DNA of 64,000 bases. It comes from Combretum micranthum. Taxonomy: Eukaryota; Streptophyta; Magnoliopsida; Myrtales; Combretaceae. Of this stretch, positions 47,067 through 59,747 are shown in pieces. Position numbers and translations under genes: made by a program. The notes below the pieces were generated by a model that was given only the letters and a program-made list of their open reading frames with translations, was not told the origin of the DNA and searched no databases. The stretch's first letter is position 1. Each line of letters begins with the position of its first letter. Location of the stretch: the NCBI GenBank assembly GCA_024138025.1, contig JAMXBD010000399.1, positions 1-64,000 of the forward strand, in the 5' to 3' direction.

Positions 47067-47770
47067 TTACCCTATGAACTCAACACTCATCTTTTCAAAT
47101 TCCTTGATTAGCTCCTTCTTTTCTGTGAGTAAAGCAGCTATTTCCCCATAATTCTTCGTACTCAGGGCATCTACGACTGCGTTTACTTGTCCTAGGCAGT
47201 AGTTTATTCCAAGATCACAATCTTTGATGATTTCCAACCATCTTCGTTGCCACATATTCAGCTCCTTTTGCGTGAATAGATACTTGAGACTCTTATGGTC
47301 GGTGTAGATTTCACACCTTTGCCCATACAGGTAATGTCTCCATAACTTAAGTGCAAACACAACGGCGTCTCACTCCAAATCATGGGTGGGGTAATTCTGT
47401 TCATGAGGCCTAAGTTGTCGTGACGCATAAGCAATCACTTTTCCATCTTGCATCAACACACATCCAAGACCATTTCTAAAGGCATCACTGTGCACCGTAT
47501 AAGGTTTCTCGAAGTCGAGTAGAACCAAAATTGGGCGGGGGGAAACAAGCCTTTTCTTTAATTCCGGAAACCTTGTTCTCTCTTATCCGTCCAGATGAAC
47601 TTCTCATCCTTCTGGGTCAACTGCGTTAGGGGTTTGGCTATGGTGGAAAAATTCTTCACAAATTTCCTATAATATCCAGGCAATCGAGAAAACTTCTCAC
47701 TTCAGTAACAGTCTTAAGTTGTTTCCAATCCATCACTGCCTTGGTCTTCTCAGGGCCTATCGATATTCCC
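47067..47770 (-). pseudogene. E1 RNase H and RT end, degenerate
   Basis: The open stretch 47067-47360 reads [39 protein letters not shown] and then [14 protein letters not shown], the RNase H to connection part of gypsy pol. Upstream (47360-47770) the frame is broken but keeps [16 protein letters not shown] and DPEKTKAV-like words. L6 is inserted at 47770, separating this part from the RT fingers and palm at 52052. Confidence 0.88.
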
Positions 47771-48962
47771 TGTAAACCCCAAAAAATTTTCATAAATCAT
47801 AGAAAATAATTCTAAAAGCTTAAAATTGAAATCCCAACAATCGACTCAAGTTAAAACCAAATTCTAAATCAAGACAAACACCAAAAACGAAACCCTAACA
47901 CACAAACCAAGTTAAAACCTAAATAAAGATAAAAAATGAGATTTCTTAGTTTGAGAAATAGGGAATCCTCAAAAACAAAATAGAAAAATTCAACTATCGG
48001 TTGAAACAACATTCGTACATCAATCAAATCACCTAACTGTTTCCTAACACACAAATCAAGACAATATATCCAAGTAACGATCAACAACAAAATCGTAAAA
48101 CCCTCGATAAATTTCAGAATCAGAAATTTCATTTTTCACCAAAGAGTCAAACTGAGTCAACTCATAACCCTAGACTCGGTTAAACGATCCCGAGAACTAA
48201 AAACTATTAAATAATCACAAATAAAATAAGATGAATCATAGACGTCCAGCTTAAAATATAAAACGATCAAAACTCAAAAATTATATGATCTTACGAATAA
48301 CTCGGTAAAATCGGAAGTCAAAACGAACCCTAAAGGTCAACAAGCCTATAACGAACCCAGTGTTTTAAGATCCAGCAATCCCGCGTTTTCAAACCCTAGA
48401 AAACGAAATTAAGCCAATAGCTTAAATAGTTCATAATAATATAGGGTAACATAAAAATATCAGATTCGTGAATTTCGAGTGTCCTTCGGACTCAAACGGG
48501 GACAGTTCTAGAAAAGTGTGTCCCGGAGCTCGAAATATTAAAAATATTCCGTTTATACCAATAGACTCGTAAAAATATAAGGATTTCAAAAATATCAGTT
48601 TTAGAATTTTTCGGTAGCTAAAAATTATAGATATCGCCTTAATACGCGTATTTTTATTACTACCGGTACTTTAATTGTCTAGTCTACTATTCATAGTACT
48701 TTTCTACTATTCATTACTATTTCACTTTCTACTTTTTCTTACACCTTTTCTTCACCTACATACCTATTTCTTACTTTTTATATTTCTAATACAACTTTAA
48801 TCAATAATACCTTACATATTAATTATTTTACAAATTTCACTCAAAAATCAACTCACTCCCTCTCTATAACATCAAGGCCGGCACCCCCTTCTCTCTTCCA
48901 ACAATTATTTTTTTTTCTTTTTCAAATTATTTTATTACATCCAAAATTCACTCCAAAAATTC

Positions 48963-48970
48963 TATAAATA
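48963..48970 (+). promoter_or_regulatory. L6 TATA box
   Basis: TATAAATA followed by CCCCCTTCC and a CT-rich leader. Confidence 0.68.
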
Positions 48971-50730
48971 CCCCCTTCCTCTTTCATTCTTTCACACAAT
49001 TCTTTACACTACCAAAACTCTCTCTACAATATTTCCCTCTACCAAAACTCTCTTTCACCAAATACCCACAAGAATTTCTCCTTATGCAATACAACTACCA
49101 TCTCTCCATAACCACATAGCGATACATTCACTACCATCTTCATACCACACAAATACCTTAGGTAAAAATTTCTTTCAACCATTTATCTATTTATGTCATG
49201 TAACTTAGCATGACTATGGTGTTGTTTTGAAACTCACATGAGTAGTAAAAGCAACAAAATGTTCATGTTTTGTTCTTGTACATAAGCTTTCTATTTATTA
49301 TGTTGTTATTATTATTGTTTTATTGCTCTCTTATTATATATATTTATTTAGAGCATATAAGCTCATTTGTTAACTTTATATATTTATTTATGCAATTTAT
49401 TTATTTCATGTTATTATTAAGACTAGTCTTTCTAGTCTTAGACTTGTCCATATCAAGTCAAAACAATCTTTTATTTATTTTCTTACAGGACTAGTCCATT
49501 CTTAGTCCCGGGACGCCTTGATAAAGCTAAGGCTCCAATACTTGACCGGGATACCTTGATGAAGCTAAGGTTCTCAATATTGATATTTATTTTTGCTTAT
49601 TATTTGTTTCTAAGTATTTTCTTATGTTCTTATTACTTTATATGCTCATAATACTTGCATCTACATAATGTTAATGTCTCAACTAATTTGAAAAATAGAA
49701 TTCTATTATATTAAAGGAACTTAAAACTAAGTTTTTCATTATGTGACTTGTCACAAAATAATGAGCTATTATCAACAACACATAAATAGAGTTTTCTCAA
49801 ACGTTTCCTTAAACAACAAAGATGTTTTTACCGTGGAAACTAAGAAATAGATATTTTTATGTTAACCTAAGTTTTAGTAAAATAATTTGTTAGTTTTCAA
49901 AGTTTTCACAAAAAGCTTAAGAATAAACTCTTTTTAACTCCATAGCAAAAATAAGAAACAAACTAGTTTTTAAAGTTAAGATGAATTCAATCCATAAAGT
50001 TAAAACCCACCTAGGAAAATAATGATTTTCAAGTCCCTAAAGAAATACTTATTTTTCCAAAGAATATAAACAAGATAAGGTTAGAAACAAATGATTTTAC
50101 CAATAAAGATTCTTTTCGAAAGAAATAAAAAGAACAAAGTTTTAGAAAACAAAACTTATATTTTAAATAATAAAGACACGACTCAAGAGCCATTCTAACA
50201 TATTAATTCATAAAGAGATTTTTCACCAACTTAATATACTTTTAATAAAAAAATTGATCTTTTATCACTAGAAATAAAATTTAGGAAAAAGGTTAAAAGA
50301 TGATTTAATGGTCCATGGAAAAAGAATGAAGAAAATAAAATAAGAATATACTCATAACAGCCTAGGAAAAAAAAAAGTTTCTTTAAATACTTGAAAGAAT
50401 TTTAAAAAAGCTTAAATGAATTGTTTTATGAAATAAATTGTTGAGACACTACCATTAGAAATTTTGCATACAAAGTGAGCTTACCTATATATTCAAAGTG
50501 TTTATCAATATATATCTATATATACTTATATTGTTGCAAAAGGATTTTCTTTAAATAGAAAGTTGAGTTAGAAAACGGATTTGTAAAAGTTTAGAAATAA
50601 TTCGTTTTAAATCTGTACCCAACGTTTTCAGAACCCAAAAGACCTTATATGACAAAGATAACCTTAGAAATGGATAGATCTTTTCGAATAGATAGAAAAC
50701 GGTATATTATATGTGGAATTCTGAGTTAAA

Positions 50731-50754
50731 ATGAGCAAGTTATGGCCATTTTAA
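50731..50754 (+). other. L6 core: 7-codon ORF MSKLWPF
   Basis: An intact ATG-to-TAA core. Confidence 0.6.
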
Positions 50755-50860
50755 GTTGGAATTTCCTCTTATACGATTTTACCGTGATTTTAAGAAAAGT
50801 TTAGAAAATCTAAGAATAGGATTTCATGAAAGACTTATCCCGGGTATTTCTTTTGTCTAG

Positions 50861-50926
50861 GTGACGAAAGATACGAGATTACCCTACCCGAGGATTACTA
50901 CGACTAAGAAGATCGCAAATGGACGA
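50861..50926 (+). other. L6 exon-like block, 66 nt, DYYD-stop
   Basis: TTTTGTCTAG precedes and GTGAGTT follows. The frame reads DERYEITLPEDYYD and stops at 50905-50907. Confidence 0.55.
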
Positions 50927-51008
50927 GTGAGTTATTCCTCCTAATTTCGTTACCTTGCTTGTGCTTGTAAAGTAGCGGCATTAGTATACTAAGAAAAGAT
51001 AAAAATGG

Positions 51009-51028
51009 ATATATATATATATATATAT
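51009..51028. repeat. (AT)n microsatellite in L6
   Basis: A plain at-dinucleotide run just after the exon-like block. Confidence 0.85.
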
Positions 51029-52051
51029 CTAGGGAAATTGGGATTATGTTTGTATGATTCTATGTTTATGTATGAAACGAGAATTAAGAATATCGCAACT
51101 TCGAACTGCTTGTTTAATAACTTTGTTTACTTACTGGTATGATTGTTTAGTATTTGCTAAGTTGATTGATCGCCCCTAATAAACCTTAATAAGGTTTGGC
51201 TTAAGAAAATCAAAATGCTCATGCATAGCATCCGTCGAGTCACATCTATTTCGGAAGGTTGCTACTCCTACGCGTAGAGTTGGATTGGCTGTGATCGTGT
51301 GGTGCCACGGGCCATGTTCCTTCCTGGAGAATCCAAATCGCTTAGGGAAAGCGACTCTAGGTTCGAAGCCGAGCCAACCGAACGCTGTGGGTGAGGACCT
51401 GGGGACTAGTAGTAGAAGGTCGAGGACCTTCAACCCCGATTCCCTAACCTTTGATACGAAGGGGTAAATCCGTTCTATATATGGTTTCCGGATAATTATA
51501 TATATTTGCGTAATCATGTGATTGTTGCATTGCTTGCATAGCATATGAGTGAAAATCTAAATAAACTTGTTTGAATATATGGTGCGAATAAAAAGGAATA
51601 TCTCACTAAGCTAGTCGTAGCTTACACCCCTATAGATTTTGTTGAAACAGGTATATCCGTGGCTTAAATTGAGGATCATGACATTGAGGAAATCATGGAA
51701 GGATGGTTAAGCTTCTATGAAAGAAATAGAATCATAAGATAAGTAATTTTGTAAGGTTCTTTATATATAATGACTTAAATGAATAAGTGATGTATATTTA
51801 TTTGAAGATAATAGATGGACATGCCCCTAAGAATTGCAATGCAATATGTTTTATGATAAGTATTCTCTTTGCCTTGTTACTTATTTATTATTAATATAAA
51901 TTGCGTTACTCTGATATGTTCCCTTGGTTGTGATGTACGCCTTGTACATGATATGGAAGCCTTTGCGTGACTAAGGTAGTCATTCCTAGGCTTTAGTATT
52001 GTGTACGGCGGACTGCCACGTTTAAGGTACCCCTCGGGGTGTGACATTCCC

Positions 52052-52880
52052 TCTCCAAATATGACATGTCCTAGGAAGGATATCCTATCCAACCAAAAAT
52101 CATATTTAGGCAGCTTGGTGTACAACTTATGCTCACGCAATGTCTGTAATGCCATTCTTAAGTGTTCCTCATGTTGCTCTCATGTCTTGGAGTAGATTAG
52201 AATATCGTTTATAAAGACTATCACAAACTTATCTAGTAAAGGTTTGTATACTCGATTCATAAGATCCATGAAAGCTGCTGGTGCGTTGGTTAAACCGAAA
52301 GGCATTACCAGAAATTCATAATGTCCGTAGCGAGTTCTGAAAGCCGTCTTGGGTACATTCTCAGGTTTAATCCTCAACTGGTGATATCCTGATCGTACAT
52401 CAATTCTTGAAAAGACACTAGCTCCTTGAAGCTGGTAAAAAAGATCATCTATCCTTGGGAGGGGATACTTATTCTTGATGGTGACTTTATTGAGCTCCCG
52501 TTAATCGATGCACAAACGCATAGAGCTATCCTTCTTTTTCACAAACGGAACTAGTGCTCCTCAGGGTGATACACTTGGTCGAATGAAACATTAGTCTAGC
52601 AAGTCTTGCAATTGAGTCTTCAGCTCCTTTAACTCCATTGGTGGTGCCATCCAGTAGGGTGCCTTTGATATTGGCTCCGTGTTTACCAATAGGTCGATTT
52701 TGAAATCGATTTCCCTCTTGGGTAGTAATCCAAGTAATCCATCAGGAAATACATCTGGAAATTCCTTAACCATGGGTATGGATTCCAACTTAGGTTTCTC
52801 CTGTTCTTTCTCTTCTTCATCCATGTTACTTAAGTTGATATCATCATCCATTAACTCAAATGAGTTTAACTTCACCGTGG
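52052..52880 (-). pseudogene. E1 reverse transcriptase N-terminal part, inactive
   Basis: On the minus strand: EIDFKIDLLVNTEPISKAPYW near 52640-52730, a broken middle, then [24 protein letters not shown] and [15 protein letters not shown] (52180-52350). The catalytic motif is F-I-N-D where element G has F-I-D-D, so the first catalytic Asp is Asn (a G-to-A change). The following KYDFWLDRISFLGHVI leads into L6. RT would copy element RNA into DNA. This copy could not, from both the active-site change and the stops. Confidence 0.92.
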
Positions 52881-52899
52881 ATTCCCCCTTGAATACTAT

Positions 52900-53310
52900 T
52901 TCACACCCATTCTAATCCTTAAACTTCACCTCTTTGTGTCTACAATCCACTAGAGCCTTAACAGATGTCAACCAACTCATTCCTAAGATCACTTCATATT
53001 TGCTCATTTCCAAGATTATTAGGTCACACTTAGTGTAAAATCCTTGAATCTCCATGGGACAATCTTTAAGAATTTATTTAGTCATTACTATGCTTCTGGT
53101 GGGGGTCTTAACTCGAAAACCAGTAGCGATAGTATCTATAGGTAAACCAGTTTGTTCATCCAGACTAACGATGATAAAGGAATGCATAGCTCGTGTGTCA
53201 AACAAAGCATAAGCGGTTTGGCTAGCTATGCATATGTGACCTGCACTCGAATTTTTATACTAATCACAAAACTGGTATACTTAAGCTATTTGCTAGTATG
53301 AAACTTTATA
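52900..53310 (-). pseudogene. E1 aspartic protease, active site altered
   Basis: The minus strand reads AYALFDTRAMHSFIIV near 53175-53220. The retropepsin signature DTG has become DTR. The second half (52900-53060) keeps a WLTSV...LVDCRHKEV-like stretch. It lies between the gag zinc knuckles and RT as expected. Frameshifts are present. Confidence 0.8.
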
Positions 53311-53379
53311 CTTCTAGTATTAAGAATTGAATGCAGGGTACTTAATAACTTGCATTAAAGGTAAAGGAGTTTCTAATTC

Positions 53380-54780
53380 TAACCTGTCACCGGTCCAAAA
53401 TCTGGGCCACAGTCTCCATCCATGGCTGCTAACTCAGCTCCTTCATCGTCTGACTCTTCACACACCTACTGCCCTTCTAAGTTGTAAATTCTCATTCCAT
53501 GGACAGCTGCTCCAGAATGGCTCGACTTACTCGCTCCACTTCCATTCTTCACCGATGTAGCTCCTCCCATTGACCCAAACGATCTAGCTGGGGCATTCTT
53601 TCTTTGTGGGCATTCATTGGCGAAGTGCCCAGTTTGCTTGCATACAAAGAAAACGGTGGAAGCCTTCTTTAGATAGTCACTGATCTTGTGGCTAGGGTCT
53701 CCACAAAATAGCATTTGTGTTGAAGCAAGGGGTAGCTCTTCGGATAATGTTCCTCTTTACATTTCCAGCATGTCACTTTGACCTTTGATGCCTCCTTGTT
53801 ACCACTAGCACTTCCTCTATAACTGTTGAAGGGTTTAAACTTCTTGTTCTGAAAACTGGGACTGTAACTATCTTAAGTCCTCTTTCCGAATACAAAGGTT
53901 CTCTTCTCAGGTGCTTTACTTTTCCTTTTCTTGGCTCCTTCTATAATGAGAGCCCTTTCAACCAATTCACGGAGGGTCCTCAGATCCAACTCCTCCAGAC
54001 GCATCCTCAAGTCCTTGTCCAGGCCACTCAGGAAGACTTGCCTCTTTAGCTCTTCACTGTGCCTAAAGGACTCCAGCGCATACTAGAGTAGGCGACTAAA
54101 CTCAGTCTCGTATTGTTCCACTGTCCTTCCTTTCTGAGATATGTGAACGAAGTTTCCATTGTATTTTACTCTCAAACTTCCAGGAAAATAATTCTCCAAA
54201 AACTCCCTTCTAAAGGTTGCCCAGGTCACCGGTGGTAGCAATTCCCTACTTTTCGATTCCTACCATACTCTAGCATTGAATCTTAACATATAAGTGCCAT
54301 AAATCCAAACGAAAGTGATGAGGCACTTCATATGCAGCAAACGATCTTTCTATCCGTGCTAGCCAGTCCTCCGATTCATCTGGCTTTTCGAAACTCCCAT
54401 CAAAGTATCGATTACTTTTGATGAAATCAGGCAAGGAACTTTAGTAAGGTCAAGGTAGCGGTGGTGTTGGTAAAGGAACAGTTTGAGATTCAACTTCTGG
54501 TGGTGCTGGTGCCTCAACTGTTGCTTCCGGTGCATTGGCAGCTGGTGATGGCATGTTCTGTGCATGTTACATAAAGTTATTGACCAGACTAGCTAGTTAG
54601 TTGAACGCAGCCTAAACATCGCCTTATTGGTTTTGTGGGGGATTTGGTGGTGCCTCTTGTTGGCCTGCTGGTGGATTTTCTGGCTCAGCTGGGACATTAT
54701 TAGATGCGCGACGTTCACGTCTCCTACCTCTCTTACCTCGTCTAGTAATTATTCTTAGTTTTAGACTTCTTAAATCTTTA
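53380..54780 (-). pseudogene. E1 gag, degenerate
   Basis: The N-terminus is basic and then Pro-rich (RRGKRGRRRERRA, then ENPPAGQQEAPPNPP near 54640-54760). The Retrotrans_gag part reads YFDGSFEKPDESEDWL (54360-54410), then TWATFRREFLENYFP (54180-54225) and GLDKDLRMRLEELDLRTLRELVERA (53940-54040). Two zinc knuckles lie at 53640-53790. The second reads FVCKQTGHFANEC, with the first Cys missing. A few stops break the frame, but long parts are still readable. Gag should package the element RNA. Confidence 0.88.
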
Positions 54781-55109
54781 TAAGGGGAAAAAGATCGGAA
54801 ATATCGGAAATTTGCACAGGAAATATTTAAGCCAATCAAATAAAAAATCATTAAATCAAACATAAGGTACTTTTCATTAAAACAGAAGAGGGTGATAACC
54901 CTTACATAGTCTTGAGAAGGATAAAACCATTCTTAGCAAAAGATAGTTGTTCAGAATAGGAATTACTTAAAACATAATCGTTAAAAGTAAGAACATTCAT
55001 GCATTTCAAGCAAGGATACGCCTATCCTAATCTTAGGAAAAAGGCTTTGTTGGACTCGTCGAGGTTGTGCTCATCTCCTTCACTTCTTCCTTCCTCAATC
55101 TTCCCTTCC

Positions 55110-56250
55110 TCACGGTGATGGTGCCGGGTTCATGCTTTGGCTAGAGGAACCTTTTTTCCTCTTGACAAACTGTTGTAGATACTGACTTATAGTCATCCTC
55201 TTTCCTCTGTACCTCGAGGTGATCTCTGCCTGAGATGGCCATGCTTCTTTGTTCATAGAAATCCTTTCTCCTTGAGTGGTGTCATTTGTTGCCTCCTGTC
55301 CTTCTTGGATTCCTCCTTTAGGAGCCACTACTACGGTAGGGGTTTGAGACCTGCTCCTCAAAAATCCACTTGGTTCAAAAGCATTTCTCCATTGTGGGTT
55401 ATCTCTCCTTCCTTCTTCCTCTAAGTCAGAGATCATCACAGGGTTGTTTCTTGCAACTATCTCCATGGGAACATCTTGACTCAACCTTTGCGAAGGTACC
55501 GGATTGGGAATCAGGGGACTATCTTCCTAAACAGATGCAGATGGAATTTCCTCAGGTTCTAGGTCTTCGTTAGGGTCTCCTTCTGTCTCTCCATTTCCTT
55601 CATTCCTTTAGGCATCTCCCATGATGAAATCCTCATTTGGGATTATGTCCAGCTGCATTCCGATAGAGTTTGGTTGGGTACTACATTCCGATGGCATGGG
55701 GACAATATGTCTAGGCGGCATACCAGTAGAACCGTTCTTCCGTGTTAGCCCTTAGTCAGTTGTTGTGGTCTGCCAACTCATCATGCGCATAGATGTAAAG
55801 GGGTCATAACTTGTTCCGTGTTCAAAAGTTTGGGTCCTGTCGGGTTCCTTCTGCCTTTAAGATAAAGGTCATCTCTTGAAGCATGGTCTCTCTATACATA
55901 AAAACCATCATCCTTTCCACCACGTAGATCACCTCCACATCACTCCACCTTTGTCTGCTTACGGCATTGAATCTCAGTTCTCCGAGAAAGTTTCTCCATA
56001 AAGAATGTTTCATACCTTTCCTCCACAGCTAAAACATTTCTTGGGCGGTTTGGGGTCTTCCAACTAATGTAAATTCTTCACATAGGACTCTCAACTTAAG
56101 GCGGTAGTTCACAAAGGTCTCATCTAGGTCCTTAAGGAAATTTCGAGATTTTTCCTTAACTTCGGGAAGGTTAGGTATCAAATAGAACAAAAAGAGGATC
56201 AAATCTTAAGCTTAAGTTCTAACTTTTTACTATCTATCTTAAAGTCTATT
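55110..56250 (-). pseudogene. E1 extra reading frame between primer site and gag, function unknown
   Basis: In minus-strand order, it starts with a stretch around LDETFVNYRLKLRVLCEEF and TLVGRPQTAQEMF (56040-56150), then MKHSLWRNFLGELRFNAVS (55955-56013). A frameshift near 55830 leads into a low-complexity acidic part (PNEDLEPEE) and a basic end, SRYRGKRMTISQYLQQFVKRKK (55130-55220), with its stop at about 55110. Two or three stops and one or two frameshifts interrupt about 380 codons. It is on the same strand as gag and upstream of it, as extra ORFs are in some large plant gypsy elements. I do not recognise the family. A second gag-like domain or a captured host gene are both possible. Confidence 0.6.
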
Positions 56251-56276
56251 TCTACTATCTTTTATCTAAAACTTGC

Positions 56277-56288
56277 GCCCTGATACCA
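56277..56288 (-). other. E1 primer-binding site (initiator tRNA-Met)
   Basis: The minus strand TGGTATCAGGGC matches the initiator tRNA-Met primer site at 11 of 12 bases. It lies eight bases from the 5' LTR. Confidence 0.85.
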
Positions 56289-56689
56289 ACTTGAACTATC
56301 ATGCCCCGGAGGATACCCCAAACATGGCAGTCCGCCGCATATAATATTAAAGCTAATGAATGACAACCTTAGTCATGAAGGAGCTTTGATATCACATGCA
56401 AGGCGTGCTTTCAAGATAGTAGGAGACTTACAGGGGTATTACATTTAAGTAGATAATAAAAGCAAGCAAGAACTTATATAAATAAACATGAAATCGTCAT
56501 TTAAATAACAAACTCTTACATCATCTTAGAGGCTTTCCCCCGTCTTAAATGGTCTTGATTCAACTAAACCATTAACAAAGTAAACGTAACTACAACATAA
56601 GCCTACTATAGAGATTTTCTTAAAAGTCTATGTTCAAAACTAAATACATATAACTTATCCCAAAGACTCCTAGTGGCTTTGGCTCATAC

Positions 56690-56731
56690 CTGGCATACGG
56701 GGCTCCTCGGTGCCAACCAAAGATAATCATA
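56690..56731 (-). other. E1 5' LTR second exon-like block, 42 nt
   Basis: The acceptor-like TTGAAACAG precedes and the donor-like CCAG|GTATGA ends it on the minus strand. Its length equals that of the block in the 3' LTR. Confidence 0.4.
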
Positions 56732-57332
56732 CTGTTTCAAAAAGCTATAGGGGTATGAGCAAATCTAGCTTAGTGAGATAATTCCCATCTACAAGACATT
56801 TCCATAGATCAAACAAATATTTAAACAATCATATGAAAATGCACCAAACACATGAGCAAACAAAATACACAGGATTAACTGAAAATCATGTGTAGCATGG
56901 ATTTTACGCCCTCCATGTCGGGGGTTGGGAGGTTACAGGCCCATACGACCATCAATACTTGCAAATTTGCTAGCTCTTGCTCGCCCTGTAGACTTTCTGG
57001 CTCCTATTAGCCACCACTACTACTTCCACGTTTCCCACACGAAGAATAGTAGTGAAGCAAATGCGACTCACAAATAGGATATGCATGAATTATTTTCGAT
57101 ATAAATTTAACCAGTTAATGTTGAGTTCAAGTTAAAGGTGATAAAAAACAATATTCATCATATTAATGCAAGAATCACAATTTAATTATCAATTCCTCTT
57201 TCGATATTCTTAACTTATATTCAACCAATCATAAATTCAAATCACACAATAATTTTATCGTTCTCTTATCTTCTAGTGCTACTACCTATAAGCACACACA
57301 AGGAAATATAACTTAGTAAATGATTAACTCAC

Positions 57333-57396
57333 TCCATGTCGGTAGCTTTCTAATCGAAGTAGTCTTCCGGGAATATGATCTTGGTTCCTTCTTCAC
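57333..57396 (-). other. E1 5' LTR exon-like block, 64 nt, DYFD-stop
   Basis: TTTAG precedes and GTGAGTT follows. The frame reads EEGTKIIFPEDYFD, with the stop at 57352-57350. Confidence 0.55.
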
Positions 57397-57505
57397 CTAA
57401 ACAAGATGAAATACCCACAATGAGTCTTTCATAGAATTTCTATTCTTGAGAACTCTAAATCTATCTTAAAATCGCAGTAAAAATCGGATTGGAGGAAATT
57501 CCAAC

Positions 57506-57529
57506 TTAAAATGGCCATAACTTGCTCAT
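57506..57529 (-). other. E1 5' LTR core: 7-codon ORF MSKLWPF
   Basis: An intact ATG-to-TAA core on the minus strand. Confidence 0.6.
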
Positions 57530-58551
57530 TTTAACCTGGAATTTCGCATATTATATACCGTTTTCTACCTTTCGAAAAGATCTATTTTTTTCTAAAACTA
57601 TTTTCATCAAACTAATTCATTTGTGTTCCAAAAAAGTGGTGACCAGATTCACCACAAATTTTCACAAACTTGAATTCCTTCTTTTAACAAATGCTCATTT
57701 TGAAGAGATAGATATTATAATAGTTTGTAAAACCTTTGAAATGTATATACATATATTTATTGACTCATATCAAAATGTATGAAGTTAATGAACTTGTCTC
57801 AAACCATGAAAAAGTAAAGTCTTTTAAAGATTTTGGAAAGTGAGAACTTTTGAAAAATTCCTTTTTATTTTGCTTTCAAAATATCTTAAGTTATTTCAAA
57901 TGAGTATTTTCTTTTCCTAAATTTAATTTCCATAGTCTTTTTAAATTTCTAAGGAATGATTTTTATTTTCTAAGCTTAGTTTCTAACACTTTTTGAAAGT
58001 AATAACAATTCTATATTTATAGAAATAATTTCCTTGTTTTTTGAGATCATTCCATTTTCATGAAAATAATTTCTAATACTTGATGAAAAAGTGAAGTTTT
58101 AGTAAAACTTTTGTTTACTCAAAAATTTCTTTCTATGTATGTTTATGAACTCCTCTAGATTTCTTAGAAAAGTTTGTTTAAAAAAATTACTTCCTACTTT
58201 TATTTCTAGAAAAGAATCTTTATTTTAAGAAAACCTTTCCTTATTTATTTTGTTAAGACAAAAATCATTATGTTCATGCATGAATATGAATCATAAGGTT
58301 ATGAAAACACAAGGAAACATAATAACTTAAAAGAATAAGCTAGTAAGGAAATAAATTAAGTATTGGAACCTTAGCTTCATCAAGGTATCCCGAGACTAAG
58401 AATAGGCTAGTCCCATATAGAAAAAAAAATGTTTTGACTTGATGAGGACAAGTCTAAGACTAGAAAGACTAGTCTTAAAAACAACATGAAAGTAAATAAA
58501 TTACAAGGTAGTAAATAAATTGCAAAGCAAATGAGATTATACGCTCTAAAA

Positions 58552-58574
58552 GATATATATATATATATATATAG
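58552..58574. repeat. (AT)n microsatellite in E1 5' LTR
   Basis: It is at the same relative place as the runs in the E1 3' LTR (about 44546) and E2 (about 60832). Confidence 0.85.
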
Positions 58575-59685
58575 CTACATAGATATATTTAGTAACATAT
58601 ATATAAAAGCAACATAAAGAAATTAGATCTATTACGCCCTAGAGGGTACTCTAAACGTGGCAATCCATCGCATACAATATTAAAGCTAATGAATGACAAA
58701 CCGTAGTCATGTAGGAGCTTCGATTTCATATGCAAGGCGTGCTTCCAAGATAGTAGGAGACTCATAGGGGTATTACATTTAAATAGATAGCAAAAGCAAG
58801 CATGAACTTAAATAAATAATCATAAGATCTTCATTTCATCATAAATTCGTACATCATCTTAGGGGCATTCCCCCGCCTCAAAGTCTTTGATCAACAATAC
58901 TAATATCAAAATAAACATATCTACTACATAAGTCTACTATAGAGATTTTTCCTAGAAGTCTATGTTCAAAACTAAATATACATAAACTTCCTCCAAAAAC
59001 TCCTAGTAACTTATACTCGTACCTGACATACGGGGCTCCTCAGGGCCAACCATAAGTAATAATACTATAATAGAAAACTATAAGGGTATAAGCATGACTA
59101 GCTTAGTGAGAAAATTCCAACTATAAGACATTTCCAAAGATCAATAAAGTATTAATTCAAAGCATATGAGAATGCATCAATCATATGAACAAGATACACA
59201 TGATTAACCGGAAATCAAGTGTAGCATGGATTTAACGCCCTCCATGACAAGGGCTGGGAGGTTACAGGCCCATACGACCATCATTATCTGTAGATTTACC
59301 GGCTCCTGCTTGCCTTGTAGACTTTCAGGCTCCTACTAGCCGCCATGTAGATTTACCGGCTCCTACCAGCCACCACTACTCTTTCCTCATTTCCCCACAC
59401 GAAGAAAAGTAGTGAACAAATGCGACTCATGTATATGATATGCATGATTAAATTTCAATTAAACATTTAACCATACAAGTTGAATTTCACATTAAAAGCG
59501 ATCATTCATAATTTCATCATTTCAATACATAAGTCACACTTATTTAACATACCGTCTTTCGATATACTTATCCTTCATTTAACAATTATTTCATGACAAT
59601 TGTTCATTTATCTTTTCCTAATTTTCTAGTGCTACTAATTACAAGCACAATCAAGGAAATGAACTTAGGAAAAGAATTAACTCAC

Positions 59686-59747
59686 TCCATATCGGCGGAT
59701 CTAATCGAAGTAGTCCTCCGGATAAACGATCTCGGGTCCCTCGTCAC
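59686..59747 (-). other. E2 exon-like block, 62 nt, DYFD-stop
   Basis: The preceding acceptor dinucleotide is AA instead of AG (a G-to-A change), and GTGAGTT follows. The frame reads DEGPEIVYPEDYFD-stop. The core ORF at 59846-59869 has lost its stop (TAA to TAT). Confidence 0.5.

Larger units (their letters stand above)
47771..52046 (+). mobile_element. Solo giant LTR L6 nested in E1 RT
   Basis: It starts TGTAAACCCC at 47771 and ends ...GGGGTGTGACA at 52046 (4276 bp). The duplication ttccc lies at 47766-47770 and 52047-52051. It carries the U3 core (about 48490-48690), gccggcaccccc (near 48875), a TATA box, donor-like CTTAG|GTAAAA (49162), two diverged 39-bp units (about 49505), an intact core ORF, a 66-nt exon-like block and a later acceptor-like GAAACAG (51644-51650). 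Confidence 0.95.
56297..58629 (-). repeat. E1 5' LTR, truncated here by E2
   Basis: It starts TATCATGCCCC (a decayed TGTCACGCCCC) and follows the E1 3' LTR closely up to aaattagatc at 58629, where E2 is inserted. The rest of this LTR, with its TATA box and U3, should lie beyond 64000. Core ORF 57506-57529 is intact. Confidence 0.92.

Noticed and set aside
51176..51544. 122-codon minus-strand open frame
   Set aside because: It lies antisense within solo LTR L6 with no domain, and other LTR copies do not keep it open.
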